From assembly GCF_002119725.1 (NCBI RefSeq), contig NZ_CP021109.1:3162001-3226000 (forward strand): a stretch of DNA of 64,000 nucleotides, given 5' to 3'. The DNA is from Bordetella genomosp. 9 (GTDB lineage: Bacteria; Pseudomonadota; Gammaproteobacteria; Burkholderiales; Burkholderiaceae_B). A program made the position numbers and the translations under genes. The notes below the pieces were generated by a model. That model searched no databases and was not told the DNA's origin. It saw only the letters and a program-made list of their open reading frames with translations. Each line of letters opens with the position of its first letter. Position 1 is the first letter of the stretch. Below are positions 18,461 through 31,077 of the stretch, piece by piece.

Positions 18461-18718
18461 CCCACCCCCGAAGCGCTGAGGCGCTTCCCCCTCGAGGGGG
18501 CGACGCTGGCGGACCGGCGGAGCCGGATCCGCGGCGTCCTGGATAACCCACCCCCGAAGCGCTAGCGCGCTTCCCCCTCGAGGGGGCGACGCTGGCGGAC
18601 CGGCGGAGCCGGATCCGCGGCGTCCTGGATAGCCCACCCCCGAAGCGCTGACGCGCTTCCCCCTCGAGGGGGCGACGCTGGCGGACCGGCGGAGCCGGAT
18701 CCGCGGCGTCCTGGATCA
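18375..18718. repeat. Four tandem copies of an 86-bp GC-rich palindromic repeat
   Basis: Units start at 18375, 18461, 18547 and 18633 and are nearly identical, differing mainly at the few bases in the middle of the first palindrome (GCTAGCGC, GCTGAGGC, GCTAGCGC, GCTGACGC). Each unit holds an AAGCGC...GCGCTT arm pair, the perfect 14-bp palindrome CCCCCTCGAGGGGG and a GGCGGAGCCGGATCCGC block. Each unit therefore can fold strongly. The unit is open in all three frames on the minus strand, which produces a long artefactual frame there. It looks like a dispersed REP/BIME-type element; a diverged copy lies at 23372. Confidence 0.92.
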
Positions 18719-18800
18719 GGGGAGCCAGTTGTGGGGGTTGGTTTCGGGCGGCGCTGGGAGGGGTGTGGCGTCGTGGTTTGTGACACGGAGGGAGACGGAC

Positions 18801-19322
18801 ATGGCCATTTATGAACTGGACGGCGTTGCGCCGCGTATCGACGCCAGCGCCTATATCGCCGACAGCGCCGACATCATCGGCGATGTGACGCTGGAAGCGG
18901 AGGTCAGCATTTGGCCGCAGGTGACCATACGGGGCGACAACGCGCCTATCGTGATTCGCGCGGGCAGCAATATCCAGGAATCGTCCGTGCTGCATGTGGA
19001 TCATGGGCACGGGCTGATCGTGGAGTCGGATGTGACGGTGGGGCACCAGGCCATGCTGCACGGCTGCACGATACGGGAAGGCGCGCTGGTCGGCATCCAG
19101 GCCATCGTGCTGAACGATGCCGTGGTGGGCCGCAACTGTCTGATCGGCGCGGGGGCCATCATCCCCGAGGGCCGGGTGATCCCCGACAACAGCCTCGTCA
19201 TCGGCATTGGCAAGGTGGTGCGCGAGCTCAGCGCCGAAGAGATCGAGCAGATGCACAAGAATACCCATGGCTACGTCATGCGTGGCCAGCAGTACAAACG
19301 GGTGCTCAAGCGCATCGGCTGA
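18801..19322 (+). CDS. Gamma-class carbonic anhydrase family protein
   Basis: A 173-residue left-handed beta-helix (hexapeptide-repeat) protein of the gamma-CA/YrdA/PaaY type, a cytoplasmic trimer with one zinc per interface. The repeats run from IDASAYIADSADIIGDVTLEAEVSIWPQVTIRGDN to about residue 140. Zinc-ligand histidines fit VDHGHG and VGHQAMLHGC (H-x4-H). The ATG at 18801 has a GGAGGGA ribosome-binding site; the frame is open upstream into the repeat-adjacent DNA but that is not coding. Actual carbonic anhydrase activity is not shown by sequence alone. hslO follows after 36 bp. Confidence 0.9.
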   Translation: MAIYELDGVAPRIDASAYIADSADIIGDVTLEAEVSIWPQVTIRGDNAPIVIRAGSNIQESSVLHVDHGHGLIVESDVTVGHQAMLHGCTIREGALVGIQAIVLNDAVVGRNCLIGAGAIIPEGRVIPDNSLVIGIGKVVRELSAEEIEQMHKNTHGYVMRGQQYKRVLKRIG

Positions 19323-19358
19323 AGCGGCGGCAGGCGGCGAATCGGCTAACATGGCCGC

Positions 19359-20279
19359 ATGACCGATCTCCTTAAGAAATACCTGTTTGAAGACCGCACG
19401 GTGCGGGTGCAGGCGGTGCGTCTGCACGAAACCTGGCGCGAAGCGCAAGTCAACCACGACTACCCGCCCGCGGTGAAACGCCTGCTTGGCGAACTGATCG
19501 CAGCCGCCACGCTGCTGGCCGCAAACCTCAAATTCGAAGGTTCCCTCGTGATGCAGGTCCAGGGCGATGGCCCCATCGCCCTGCTCGTGGTCGAATGCCG
19601 CGCCGATCTGAGCCTGCGCGCGACGGTGAAGCTGCGGCAGGATCGTGTCGTGCCCGATACCGGCACGATGCAGACGCTTATGAACCCGGGCGGCAACGGC
19701 CGCTTCATCGTCGTGCTGGATCCGCAGCGCAAGGCGCCGGGGCAGCAGCCCTATCAAGGCATCGTGCCCATCGTCGGGGAAACGGTGGCGGACGCGCTAA
19801 GCCACTATATGCAGCAATCCGAACAGCTCGACACGCGGCTATGGCTGGCCGCGGACGACAGCCATGTGGCAGGCCTGCTGCTGCAGCGGTTGCCCGACCA
19901 GGGCGGCGCGGCGGTGCATCCCGGCGACCCGCAGGAAAGCTGGAATCGCGCGGTGCACCTGACCGAAACGCTGCAGGCCGACGAGCTGCGCGAAACGGAC
20001 ATCGACACGCTGATCCATCGGCTGTATTGGGAAGAAACTTTGATCGCTTTCGAGCCCGCGCAGGTGCGCTGGCACTGCCCGTGCAATCGCAACAAGGTGT
20101 CGGACATGCTGCGCATGCTGGGGCGGGAGGAAATCGAGGAAATCCTGGCCGAGCGGGGCAAGGTGGAGGTGGCCTGCGATTTCTGCGGCAAGCCTTATGC
20201 GTTCGATGCGGTGGACTGCGCCGGGCTTTTTTCCGGACCGCAGACCTTGCCGGAGCAGGATCCGCCAACCGTGCATTGA
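19359..20279 (+). CDS. hslO: Redox-regulated chaperone Hsp33
   Basis: Cytoplasmic holdase chaperone activated by oxidation and unfolding. The zinc switch is intact: Cys240-x-Cys242 and Cys273-x2-Cys276, with the same spacing as in E. coli Hsp33. The N-terminal core starts LLKKYLFEDRTVRVQAVRLHETW and includes VMQVQGDGPIALLVVE. Length 306, normal. A TAACAT -10-like hexamer (19347-19352) ends six bases before the ATG and no ribosome-binding site is seen, so the mRNA may be leaderless. A long hairpin follows the stop. Confidence 0.96.
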   Translation: MTDLLKKYLFEDRTVRVQAVRLHETWREAQVNHDYPPAVKRLLGELIAAATLLAANLKFEGSLVMQVQGDGPIALLVVECRADLSLRATVKLRQDRVVPDTGTMQTLMNPGGNGRFIVVLDPQRKAPGQQPYQGIVPIVGETVADALSHYMQQSEQLDTRLWLAADDSHVAGLLLQRLPDQGGAAVHPGDPQESWNRAVHLTETLQADELRETDIDTLIHRLYWEETLIAFEPAQVRWHCPCNRNKVSDMLRMLGREEIEEILAERGKVEVACDFCGKPYAFDAVDCAGLFSGPQTLPEQDPPTVH

Positions 20280-20281
20280 TG

Positions 20282-20327
20282 GCCGACGGCGCGACGCGGT
20301 CTTGCACGGCGGCGCCGTCGGCTTGTT
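20282..20327 (+). terminator. Hairpin after hslO, possible terminator
   Basis: Perfect 11-bp stem (GCCGACGGCGC at 20282-20292 with GCGCCGTCGGC at 20312-20322), a 19-base loop, followed by TTGTT. The weak T tract makes termination uncertain. Confidence 0.45.
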
Positions 20328-20389
20328 CCTGAACCGCCCGCCCCGCCTGGGATGACGGCTTCGTCACACGTAGTTGTCACAATCGACGG

Positions 20390-21610
20390 GTGAGCGGGCG
20401 GGGCGCACACTGCGGCATGTGCCCATCGTTTCACTGCGGCGCGGGGGGGTCGTCCCGCGCGCCCCAGGCGCCGGAAGCGCCCCCAGCAGGCCAAGCAGGC
20501 CAAGCGGCCCAGGCGCCCCAGGCGCCCGGCAAGCCACCGCGGGGGCAGGGCTGCGTGCGCTGTCGCCGCATTCCATGCCGCCAGCGGGGCGCGGCCCTGG
20601 CGGAATTCGCGCTGGCTGCCGTACCGCTGTTGTTCCTGGGCTTTCTTTCGGTGGAAGCGGCGCGCTGGCATGCGACGCGGCAGATGCTTTATGTGGCGCT
20701 GCTGGATGCGGCGCGAGCCGGCGCCACCTCGCATGCACGCCCCGACGTCATAGAGCGGCGTTTCGAGCACGCCTTGCTGCCGCTGTTCCATCCGGCAGGC
20801 GCGCATGGCGGCGCAGCCGCCAGGATGCGCGCCGCCTTCGCGGACATTACGCGGCAGGCCGGTGTGCTGCCTTGGCGCATCGACGTGCTTTCCCCCTCCC
20901 CCGCGGCGTTCGCCGATTTTGCCGATAGCGGGTTGCGCGTCCCGGGCGCGTCGGCCCTGCGCGCCATTCGCAATGACTACCAGGCGGAACAGCATGCGCG
21001 TCGCCGCGGCCAAGGCTGGACAGACGGGCGCGGGCCGAGATCGCGGCAAACCATCTTCGATGCGAATACGCTGCGGCTTCGGCTTCACTATGTGCATCCG
21101 CCCCTGATGCCCGGTATGCGCGCGTTGCTGCGCGCAATAGGAACGCAGCGCCAAACGTCCGGCCAGGGGCCCGAGGCGCATCGAAACGCGGCGGCGGCGC
21201 GCGCCGGCATGCTCGTGGTCGCCATGGAGCTTTCCCTCCCCATGCAATCCCATCCCGTGCAATGGCGCGCGACGGCGACGGCCCGCCATCAGCCTCCCCC
21301 AAAATCCGGAACCGCACAGCCGAACGGGCGCATCCGCGATGGCGCGCGCCTGCCGCATTGGGCCGACGAAGCGGGCGACGCTGCCGGACCCTTCTGGATC
21401 CCTGGGCACGCAGCGAATCGTCCTTTGCGCGAGACGGCGGCGCAAAGCGGACGCCCGAGTCTGGCAAAACGGAACGGCGCGATTGCGACGCTCGCGCCAC
21501 GCGAGCCCGCGCTTGCCGATGCGCAAGCGGCGGACTCAAGTGGAATGACCGATCAGGACGCCGAAGCCTGTGGCGTCATCCTGTGCTGCCAGGACAAATC
21601 CACAGGTTGA
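20390..21610 (+). CDS. TadE/TadG-like pseudopilin, orphan
   Basis: Residues 64-110 read as a TadE-type N-terminus: RQRGAALAEFALAAVPLLFLGFLSVEAARW, that is a basic stretch, the processing-site Gly and Glu, and one hydrophobic helix. This is the form cut by prepilin peptidases and used in Flp pili. No other tad genes are nearby. Two parts are unusual. The N-terminal 60 residues are low-complexity, with Ala/Pro/Gln/Gly repeats (QAGQAAQAPQAPGKPP). The C-terminus is long and hydrophilic. The GTG at 20390 is the furthest start; ATG at 20417 is also in frame and the true start is unclear. Length 406 is long for a TadE. Confidence 0.62.
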   Translation: MSGRGAHCGMCPSFHCGAGGSSRAPQAPEAPPAGQAGQAAQAPQAPGKPPRGQGCVRCRRIPCRQRGAALAEFALAAVPLLFLGFLSVEAARWHATRQMLYVALLDAARAGATSHARPDVIERRFEHALLPLFHPAGAHGGAAARMRAAFADITRQAGVLPWRIDVLSPSPAAFADFADSGLRVPGASALRAIRNDYQAEQHARRRGQGWTDGRGPRSRQTIFDANTLRLRLHYVHPPLMPGMRALLRAIGTQRQTSGQGPEAHRNAAAARAGMLVVAMELSLPMQSHPVQWRATATARHQPPPKSGTAQPNGRIRDGARLPHWADEAGDAAGPFWIPGHAANRPLRETAAQSGRPSLAKRNGAIATLAPREPALADAQAADSSGMTDQDAEACGVILCCQDKSTG

Positions 21611-21634
21611 ATACCCGGATCCGGCGGCGGTTCT

Positions 21635-22000
21635 TCAGCGCCGCGGGGCGCCGGCCGGCCCAGGCGTGGAAACGGCCGTCGCATTCCTGACCGCCCCAGC
21701 GGATTGCGCGTTCGGCGGCGGGTTCTCGCCCTTGGGCACGATCTGCACGAATACCTCGCCGTCCTTCATCATGCCGAGTTCGCTGCGCGCCCGTTCCTCG
21801 ATGGCGCCGGTGCCGGTCTGCAAATCGCGCACTTCGGCATCCAGCGCGGCATTGCGCGCGCGCATGCCTTCATTCACCGCGCGTTGGGCGGCTACTTGCT
21901 TCTGGAGATCCCAAACCTTGAACCACCCGCCCTTGCCGAACCACAAGGGATACTGGATCAGGCAGACCAGAGCGAGCAGAACGAGAAACAGCAGGCGCAT
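21635..22000 (-). CDS. ftsB: Cell division protein FtsB
   Basis: Small bitopic divisome protein that forms the FtsQLB complex. It has a short cytoplasmic end, one TM helix ([20 protein letters not shown], residues 3-22), then a periplasmic coiled coil ([28 protein letters not shown]) and the conserved [20 protein letters not shown] block. Length 121 includes a disordered C-terminal tail. It follows eno by 58 bp, the standard eno-ftsB order. Confidence 0.96.
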   Translation of the reverse strand: MRLLFLVLLALVCLIQYPLWFGKGGWFKVWDLQKQVAAQRAVNEGMRARNAALDAEVRDLQTGTGAIEERARSELGMMKDGEVFVQIVPKGENPPPNAQSAGAVRNATAVSTPGPAGAPRR

Positions 22001-22058
22001 GCGGCAGATGTCCCTGGGATAGGCGCGACGGCGCGGAGCGCCGTCGCATGCGCCAGCG

Positions 22059-23451
<1,393 letters not shown>

Positions 23452-23528
23452 GGGGGAGAGGACAGCGCTGGCGCCTGCGGTCGGGTGCTGGGGGGCATGC
23501 TACTAGAGGGCCGTGCTCGGTGGGCGGA

Positions 23529-26085
<2,557 letters not shown>

Positions 26086-26273
26086 GCCAACCGTTCGGCG
26101 ATTCCCGCCATTTCCCCCGGCGTCGCGAAGTAACAACGCCGCACAACAACGCCGCGCGCGCGCGCGGGCGGGTCCGATGGTTGCTTGCACGACCGGGCCG
26201 AGTGCGTGCACCGGCGGAACCGGCCGGCCACACGCGCGCCCTTCCCTCCCCGACCGAAATCTGGAGTTTCGCC

Positions 26274-27140
26274 ATGACGGATTCGCAACGCCCGACCCCG
26301 CCCTTCACCGACCAGCAACAGGACCAGACGCCGGGGCAGACCGCGCCCATGTCGCCGCAGCCCGACCACGGCGAGCAGTCCTACCGCGGCTCCGGCCGCC
26401 TGTCCGGCAAGGCGGCCATCATTACCGGCGGCGATAGCGGCATCGGCCGCGCCGTGGCCATCGCCTACGCCCGCGAAGGCGCGGATGTGCTCATCGCTTA
26501 TCTGAACGAACACGACGACGCCAGGGAAACCGCCCGCTGGGTGGAAGAAGCGGGCCGCAAGGCCGTGCTGCTGCCCGGCGACATCACCGACCCCGCGCAC
26601 TGCGAGCAGATCGTCGAGCGGGCGGTGCAGGAGTTCGGGCGCCTGGACGTGCTGGTGAACAATGCCGCCTACCAGATGACCTATCCCTCACTGGAGGACA
26701 TCAGCGACGAGGAATGGAACAAGACCTTCGATACGAATATCGGGGCGATGTTCCGGATCACTCGCGCGGCAGTCAGGCATATGAAGCCCGGCGCGTCCAT
26801 CATCAACACGACGTCGATCAATGCGGACCATCCCAATCCCGGCCTGATCGCGTATGCCGCCACCAAGGGCGCGATCCAGAATTTCACGGGCGGCCTGGCG
26901 CAACTGCTCGCCGAAAAAGGCATCCGGGCCAACTGCGTGGCGCCCGGGCCGATCTGGACGCCGCTGATCCCGTCCACCATGCCCCCGGAAAAGGTGGAGC
27001 AGTTCGGCAAGCAGGTCCCCATGAAGCGCCCGGGCCAGCCGGCCGAACTGGCGGCTCCCTACGTGATGCTCGCCTCGGACGAGGCCAGCTATATCTCCGG
27101 CGCCACCATTGCCGTGACGGGCGGCTCGCCCATTATCTGA
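26274..27140 (+). CDS. SDR-family oxidoreductase (YghA-like)
   Basis: Short-chain dehydrogenase/reductase with a Rossmann fold: TGGDSGIGRA (glycine-rich NAD(P) motif), NNAA, the catalytic Ser in NTTSIN and YxxxK in YAATKGA. The polar N-terminal extension of about 45 residues (rich in Gln, Pro, Thr) is typical of the YghA/YhxC-type group, often annotated as general-stress or glucose-dehydrogenase-like SDRs. 288 residues. Start ATG 26274 has a GGAG ribosome-binding site; the open frame further upstream covers non-coding DNA. Stand-alone gene divergent from pyrG; physiological substrate unknown. Confidence 0.9.
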   Translation: MTDSQRPTPPFTDQQQDQTPGQTAPMSPQPDHGEQSYRGSGRLSGKAAIITGGDSGIGRAVAIAYAREGADVLIAYLNEHDDARETARWVEEAGRKAVLLPGDITDPAHCEQIVERAVQEFGRLDVLVNNAAYQMTYPSLEDISDEEWNKTFDTNIGAMFRITRAAVRHMKPGASIINTTSINADHPNPGLIAYAATKGAIQNFTGGLAQLLAEKGIRANCVAPGPIWTPLIPSTMPPEKVEQFGKQVPMKRPGQPAELAAPYVMLASDEASYISGATIAVTGGSPII

Positions 27141-27176
27141 TCCGGGCCGGCGCGGACCCCAGCGCGGCCGGGATCC

Positions 27177-27196
27177 GCCGTGCCGCCCGGCACGGC
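27177..27196. terminator. Hairpin between convergent genes, possible bidirectional terminator
   Basis: Perfect 8-bp stem GCCGTGCC/GGCACGGC with a four-base loop, midway between the stops of the SDR gene and the aminopeptidase gene. No T tract on either side, so its effect is uncertain. Confidence 0.35.
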
Positions 27197-27230
27197 GCCC
27201 GCCCGGCAGCGTCAGTACCAGCCTGAGGCG

Positions 27231-29030
27231 CTATCGCGCGGCCAGCGGTTCCGTGCGAGCCAGGAGCCAGTTGCGCGCGTCGCCCTGGACGTGGGGGAGC
27301 AGCCGTTCGCGAACCTCGGCGTGATAGGCGTCCAGCCAAGCAATCTCGTCGGGCCGCAGCAGATCCGGCTGGACGCACGCCGTGTCGATGGGACACAGCG
27401 TCAGGGTTTCGAAGGCCAGGAATTCGCCCAGCTCCGTCGTCTGCCAGGGACGGTTGCAGACCAGGTTCTCGATGCGCACGCCCCAGCGCCCGGGCCTGTA
27501 GATGCCCGGCTCGTTCGAGGTGATCATGCAGGGCTCCATGGCGGTGTGCGGGGTGGCCTGCGCCCGATAGGCGATGACCTGCGGCCCTTCATGTACGTTC
27601 ATGAAATACCCGACGCCATGGCCCGTTCCATGGCCGTATTCCGCGCCGCCCTCCCAGATCGGTGCGCGCGCGATGGCGTCCAGCATGGGCGCCGGGATGC
27701 CGCGCGGAAAGCGGGCGCGCGACAGCGCGATCATGCCCTTGAGCACCAGCGTGAAGTCGCGCTTCTGCTCGGCCGAAGGCGTACCCACCGCCACCACGCG
27801 CGTGATGTCCGTGGTGCCGCCTTCGTATTGGCCGCCGGAGTCGATCAACAGCAGCCCATCGCCTTCGATGACCGCATGCGAAGCGGCCGTGGCGCGATAG
27901 TGCGGCATGGCGCCGTTGGCGTTGAAGGCCGCGATGGTGCCGAAGCTCAGCGAGACGAAGCCCGGCCGCCGGGCGCGCGCGGCAGACAGTTTTTCGTCGA
28001 TGGTCAGTTCGGTGATGCGTTCCCGTCCCAGCGCGGCTTCGAACCAGGCGAAGAACTCGCACAGCGCGGCGCCATCCTGCTCCATGACGGCGCGCACGTG
28101 CGCCAGCTCGTCGTCGCGTTTGCGGGATTTCGCCAGTGTGCTGGGATTGATGGCCTCCACCCGCCGAGCCTTTTCCGGCAGCGCGCCTTGCACGCCAACC
28201 GTGACGCGTTGCGGGTCCAGCAGGACGACGCTGTCAGCGGGCAGGGCCGACAGGACCGTCGCGCAGCGCGCATACGGCTGGACCACCACGCCGTCGGCCG
28301 CCAGCGTGTCGCGCAAGGCGGCGTCGATCTTGCCTTCGGCCACGAAAAGCTCGGCACGGTCCGCGAGCACCAGGGCGTGCGCAACGAAGACGGGGTTGTA
28401 GTCGACGTCGGCGCCCCGCAGGTTGAACAGCCAGGCGATATCGTCCAAGGTGCTGATCAGGTGCGCGGTAGCGCCCTTCTCCCGCATCGCCTCGCGCACG
28501 CCGGCCAGCTTGTCGGCGCGCGGCACGCAGGCGTAAGGCGCGCGATGCTCGCGCACCGGCGCGGCGGGCAGACCCGGCCGGTCCGGCCAGATGTCGGCGA
28601 GCAGATCGTGCGCGGTGTCCAGCGCCGCCTTGGCGGGCTCGAGCGCCGCGGACAGCGCACGATGTCCCGCCAGGGAAAGCACCTGCCCGTCCACGCCGAC
28701 ACGGCCGCCGGCCGGGACATTCGCGCCCAGCCAATCGACATGGGAAGGCACGCCCGGTTCGCCGAGCCTCATCAGGGCGATACAGGTGCCGGCCAGCTGC
28801 GCCTGGGCCTGCACCCAGTAGCGGCTGTCCACCCCCAGGCCCGCGAAATCGGCCGTGACCACCAGCGTGCCGACCGACCCCGTGAATCCCGACAGCCATT
28901 GGCGGCCCTGCCAGCGCCCCGGCAGGTACTCCGACAGATGAGGGTCGGCGGAAGGGACGATATAGGCGGACATTCCGCGCGCAGCCATGGCCTGGCGCAG
29001 CGCGGCGATACGGGCGTCGGTATTCGACAT
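27231..29030 (-). CDS. Aminopeptidase P family protein, long (APP1-like) form
   Basis: M24B metallopeptidase that removes the N-terminal residue before proline. 599 residues with the three-domain layout of long aminopeptidase P (two creatinase-like N-domains, then the pita-bread catalytic domain). Metal ligands are seen in LLIDSGGQYEGGTTDITR (two Asp), the GHGTGHGVGYFMNVHEGP His block, and SNEPGIYRPGRWGVRIENL (two Glu). Cytoplasmic. Last gene of the peptide locus, 55 bp after the M55 gene. Confidence 0.93.
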   Translation of the reverse strand: MSNTDARIAALRQAMAARGMSAYIVPSADPHLSEYLPGRWQGRQWLSGFTGSVGTLVVTADFAGLGVDSRYWVQAQAQLAGTCIALMRLGEPGVPSHVDWLGANVPAGGRVGVDGQVLSLAGHRALSAALEPAKAALDTAHDLLADIWPDRPGLPAAPVREHRAPYACVPRADKLAGVREAMREKGATAHLISTLDDIAWLFNLRGADVDYNPVFVAHALVLADRAELFVAEGKIDAALRDTLAADGVVVQPYARCATVLSALPADSVVLLDPQRVTVGVQGALPEKARRVEAINPSTLAKSRKRDDELAHVRAVMEQDGAALCEFFAWFEAALGRERITELTIDEKLSAARARRPGFVSLSFGTIAAFNANGAMPHYRATAASHAVIEGDGLLLIDSGGQYEGGTTDITRVVAVGTPSAEQKRDFTLVLKGMIALSRARFPRGIPAPMLDAIARAPIWEGGAEYGHGTGHGVGYFMNVHEGPQVIAYRAQATPHTAMEPCMITSNEPGIYRPGRWGVRIENLVCNRPWQTTELGEFLAFETLTLCPIDTACVQPDLLRPDEIAWLDAYHAEVRERLLPHVQGDARNWLLARTEPLAAR

Positions 29031-29085
29031 GGAGATCCTTGCGCGTGCAGTGTGATCGGGCGCCGGGACCGTCCGGGAAACAGGC

Positions 29086-29904
29086 CTAGCGCAGCATGAA
29101 CGACATGGCGGCCAGGCTGTTCAGCACGCGGACGGCGTCGCGCATGCTGCCCGCCGTGAAGCGGACCGTGACGCCGTCCACGCGCTCCAGCGCGGGCCAG
29201 GTGCAGAACAATTCCGCCAGGGCGGGTCCTTGCGTCTGCAGGACGCATTCTATAGGCGGTTCGATGCGCCAGGGTTTGAGCTGTCCGATATGGGCAACCG
29301 CTTCGCGCGCGGCTTCCCGGATGGCGGCGCGCGAAGCTGCCGGCGACAGCGAGATGCCGCTGCTGCGCCCGGTTGCCACCTTGGTCTGAACCCAGCGCGC
29401 ACCGGGAAACAGCTCGCGCGTTTCGCCGATGAAGACGTCGTCGCCGCTGGCCAGCGCCACCGGCACGCCTAGCTCGCCCGCCAGCGCGCCGTAGATTCCG
29501 GCTTCCCCCAATTCCATGCCGTTGATGCAAACCTTGGCGAAGGCAAAACTGTTGATTGTGTGGGCGAGCACGCCACGCCCCTGGGAGCGGGAGTGGTAGC
29601 CGATCAGGAACACGGCGTCGCAGGCTTCCTCCAGCCCGCCCATCATGCCCAGGTAGCGCGGCTTGCCCATGACCAGGCGCGCGCGCTCGTCGATGCCGTC
29701 GGGCAGGAGGTTGCGGTAGCCGCCGTGCGAGTCGTTGACCAGCACGTCGTCGGCGCCGCCATCGAAGGCCCCGGCGACGGCCGCATTCGCCTCGCCGGTC
29801 ATCCACGCGCGGGCGCGCTCGTATTCCGGATTGCCGGCGGTGACTTGCTGGGAATGGAAGACGCCGGCGACGCCTTCGATATCGGTGGAGACGAGAATGC
29901 GCAT
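29086..29904 (-). CDS. M55 D-aminopeptidase (DppA-like)
   Basis: Zinc peptidase of family M55, known for D-aminopeptidase activity on D-Ala-D-Ala-type peptides in Bacillus DppA. 272 residues. Metal ligands: Asp8 and Glu10 in MRILVSTDIEGVAGV, the VNDSHGGYRNLLPD His, and GYHS. The block GELGVPVALASGDD is typical. Cytoplasmic. It lies between the P1 peptidase and aminopeptidase P genes. In dpp-type operons DppA accompanies peptide importers, as here. Confidence 0.92.
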   Translation of the reverse strand: MRILVSTDIEGVAGVFHSQQVTAGNPEYERARAWMTGEANAAVAGAFDGGADDVLVNDSHGGYRNLLPDGIDERARLVMGKPRYLGMMGGLEEACDAVFLIGYHSRSQGRGVLAHTINSFAFAKVCINGMELGEAGIYGALAGELGVPVALASGDDVFIGETRELFPGARWVQTKVATGRSSGISLSPAASRAAIREAAREAVAHIGQLKPWRIEPPIECVLQTQGPALAELFCTWPALERVDGVTVRFTAGSMRDAVRVLNSLAAMSFMLR

Positions 29905-29997
29905 GGGATCGTACCGTTGAAAAACAATGATCGCGCCGGGCGAACGGACGGCGCGGAAATCAGCGCGGCGCGCTGGCGAAAACCGGTGCCGCCGCCC

Positions 29998-31077
29998 TCA
30001 GGCCCCCTGCTCCAGCCAGCGCCGCCACTGGGGAATCGCTTCGCGGATCGACCGGCGCACGTGTCCGTCGCGCCCGGTCACCGTTTCCGCGCGCCAAAGC
30101 GCGTGCACGATGGCCTGCTCGATGGCGTCCGCGGCCGCTTCGAACAGCGGATCCAGTCGGGTTTCATGCAGCATGGGTTGGGTGGGCATCGGGCGGTCGG
30201 GCAGATGCGGCACGGTATAGGCGGTGGAGAACGCCAGGGCGATATCGCCGCTGCCGTGGCCGAACACCGAACCGGTACGCGCCAGTCCCGCACCCGCTCG
30301 CAAGGACAGGCGCCGCAGCTGGCGCGCGTCCAACGGCGCATCGGTGGCCAGGAGCAGGATGATCGAGCCCTTCTCGGGCGCGTCGTTGGATGCCTGCGCC
30401 TGCGCGGCCAGCCATCGGCCGAAGGGCCGGCCCGCGACCGTCAACAGCGGCTGGCGTCCGAAGTTGGCCAGCACCAGCGCGCCCACCGTCCAGCAGCGGC
30501 CGTCGAGCGGCCGGGACAGGCGCGAGGCCGAGCCGATACCGCCCTTGAAAGCGAAGCAGGACATGCCGCGCCCCGCCCCGACCGCGCCCTGCTCGAATCC
30601 GGCATCCGCGCACGCGCAGGCAGCCAGATAATCCGCGCCGCGCACCGACATCGCCTGGATGTCGTTCAGATAACCATCATTGCACTCGAAAACCAGCGGG
30701 TTCACCGTAGGCAGTTCGCGGCCGATCTCCGGATTGGCGGCGACCGCCTGCCGTATCTGGGCCTCGGCCACGGCGCCGACCGAAAAGGTATTGGTCAGCG
30801 CGATCGGCGTTTCGAGCACGCCCAGCTCTTCCACCTGCAACAGCCCCACGCTTTTGCCGAAACCGTTGAGCACGGAGACCGCGGCGGGGACCTTGTCGCG
30901 ATAAACGTCGCCTGGATGCGGGCGCACGACGGTCACGCCGGTCTGGACCGGGCCGCGCGAGAGCGTGACGTGGCCGACCGTCACGCCCGCCACGTCGCTG
31001 ATCGCGTCGCGCGGGCCGGCGGCCAGGGTCCCAATGCGGGGCGCGTCCGACGCGATTGCGTTCGAGCCGTCCATCAT
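29998..31077 (-). CDS. P1-family peptidase (DmpA-like L-aminopeptidase/D-esterase)
   Basis: Self-processing N-terminal nucleophile hydrolase of family S58 (DmpA). Characterised relatives release N-terminal D-Ala, Gly or beta-amino acids. 359 residues. Visible blocks are the N-terminal DVAGVTVGH, the PAAVSVLNGFGKSVGL region, and the glycine-rich FKGGIGSASR before the C-terminal part. The start ATG at 31077 overlaps the permease stop (TGATG), so it is coupled to the importer. The frame continues upstream through the permease gene, which is a shadow. Confidence 0.93.
   Translation of the reverse strand: MMDGSNAIASDAPRIGTLAAGPRDAISDVAGVTVGHVTLSRGPVQTGVTVVRPHPGDVYRDKVPAAVSVLNGFGKSVGLLQVEELGVLETPIALTNTFSVGAVAEAQIRQAVAANPEIGRELPTVNPLVFECNDGYLNDIQAMSVRGADYLAACACADAGFEQGAVGAGRGMSCFAFKGGIGSASRLSRPLDGRCWTVGALVLANFGRQPLLTVAGRPFGRWLAAQAQASNDAPEKGSIILLLATDAPLDARQLRRLSLRAGAGLARTGSVFGHGSGDIALAFSTAYTVPHLPDRPMPTQPMLHETRLDPLFEAAADAIEQAIVHALWRAETVTGRDGHVRRSIREAIPQWRRWLEQGA

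Noticed and set aside
18375..18718. CRISPR array
   Set aside because: Repeats are directly adjacent with no unique spacers, and the 86-bp unit is too long.
18390..19757. Minus-strand frame containing repeated PPRGG/GSGSAGPP peptides
   Set aside because: An artefact of the 86-bp repeat, open in all three frames; the rest is the shadow of the carbonic anhydrase and hslO genes.
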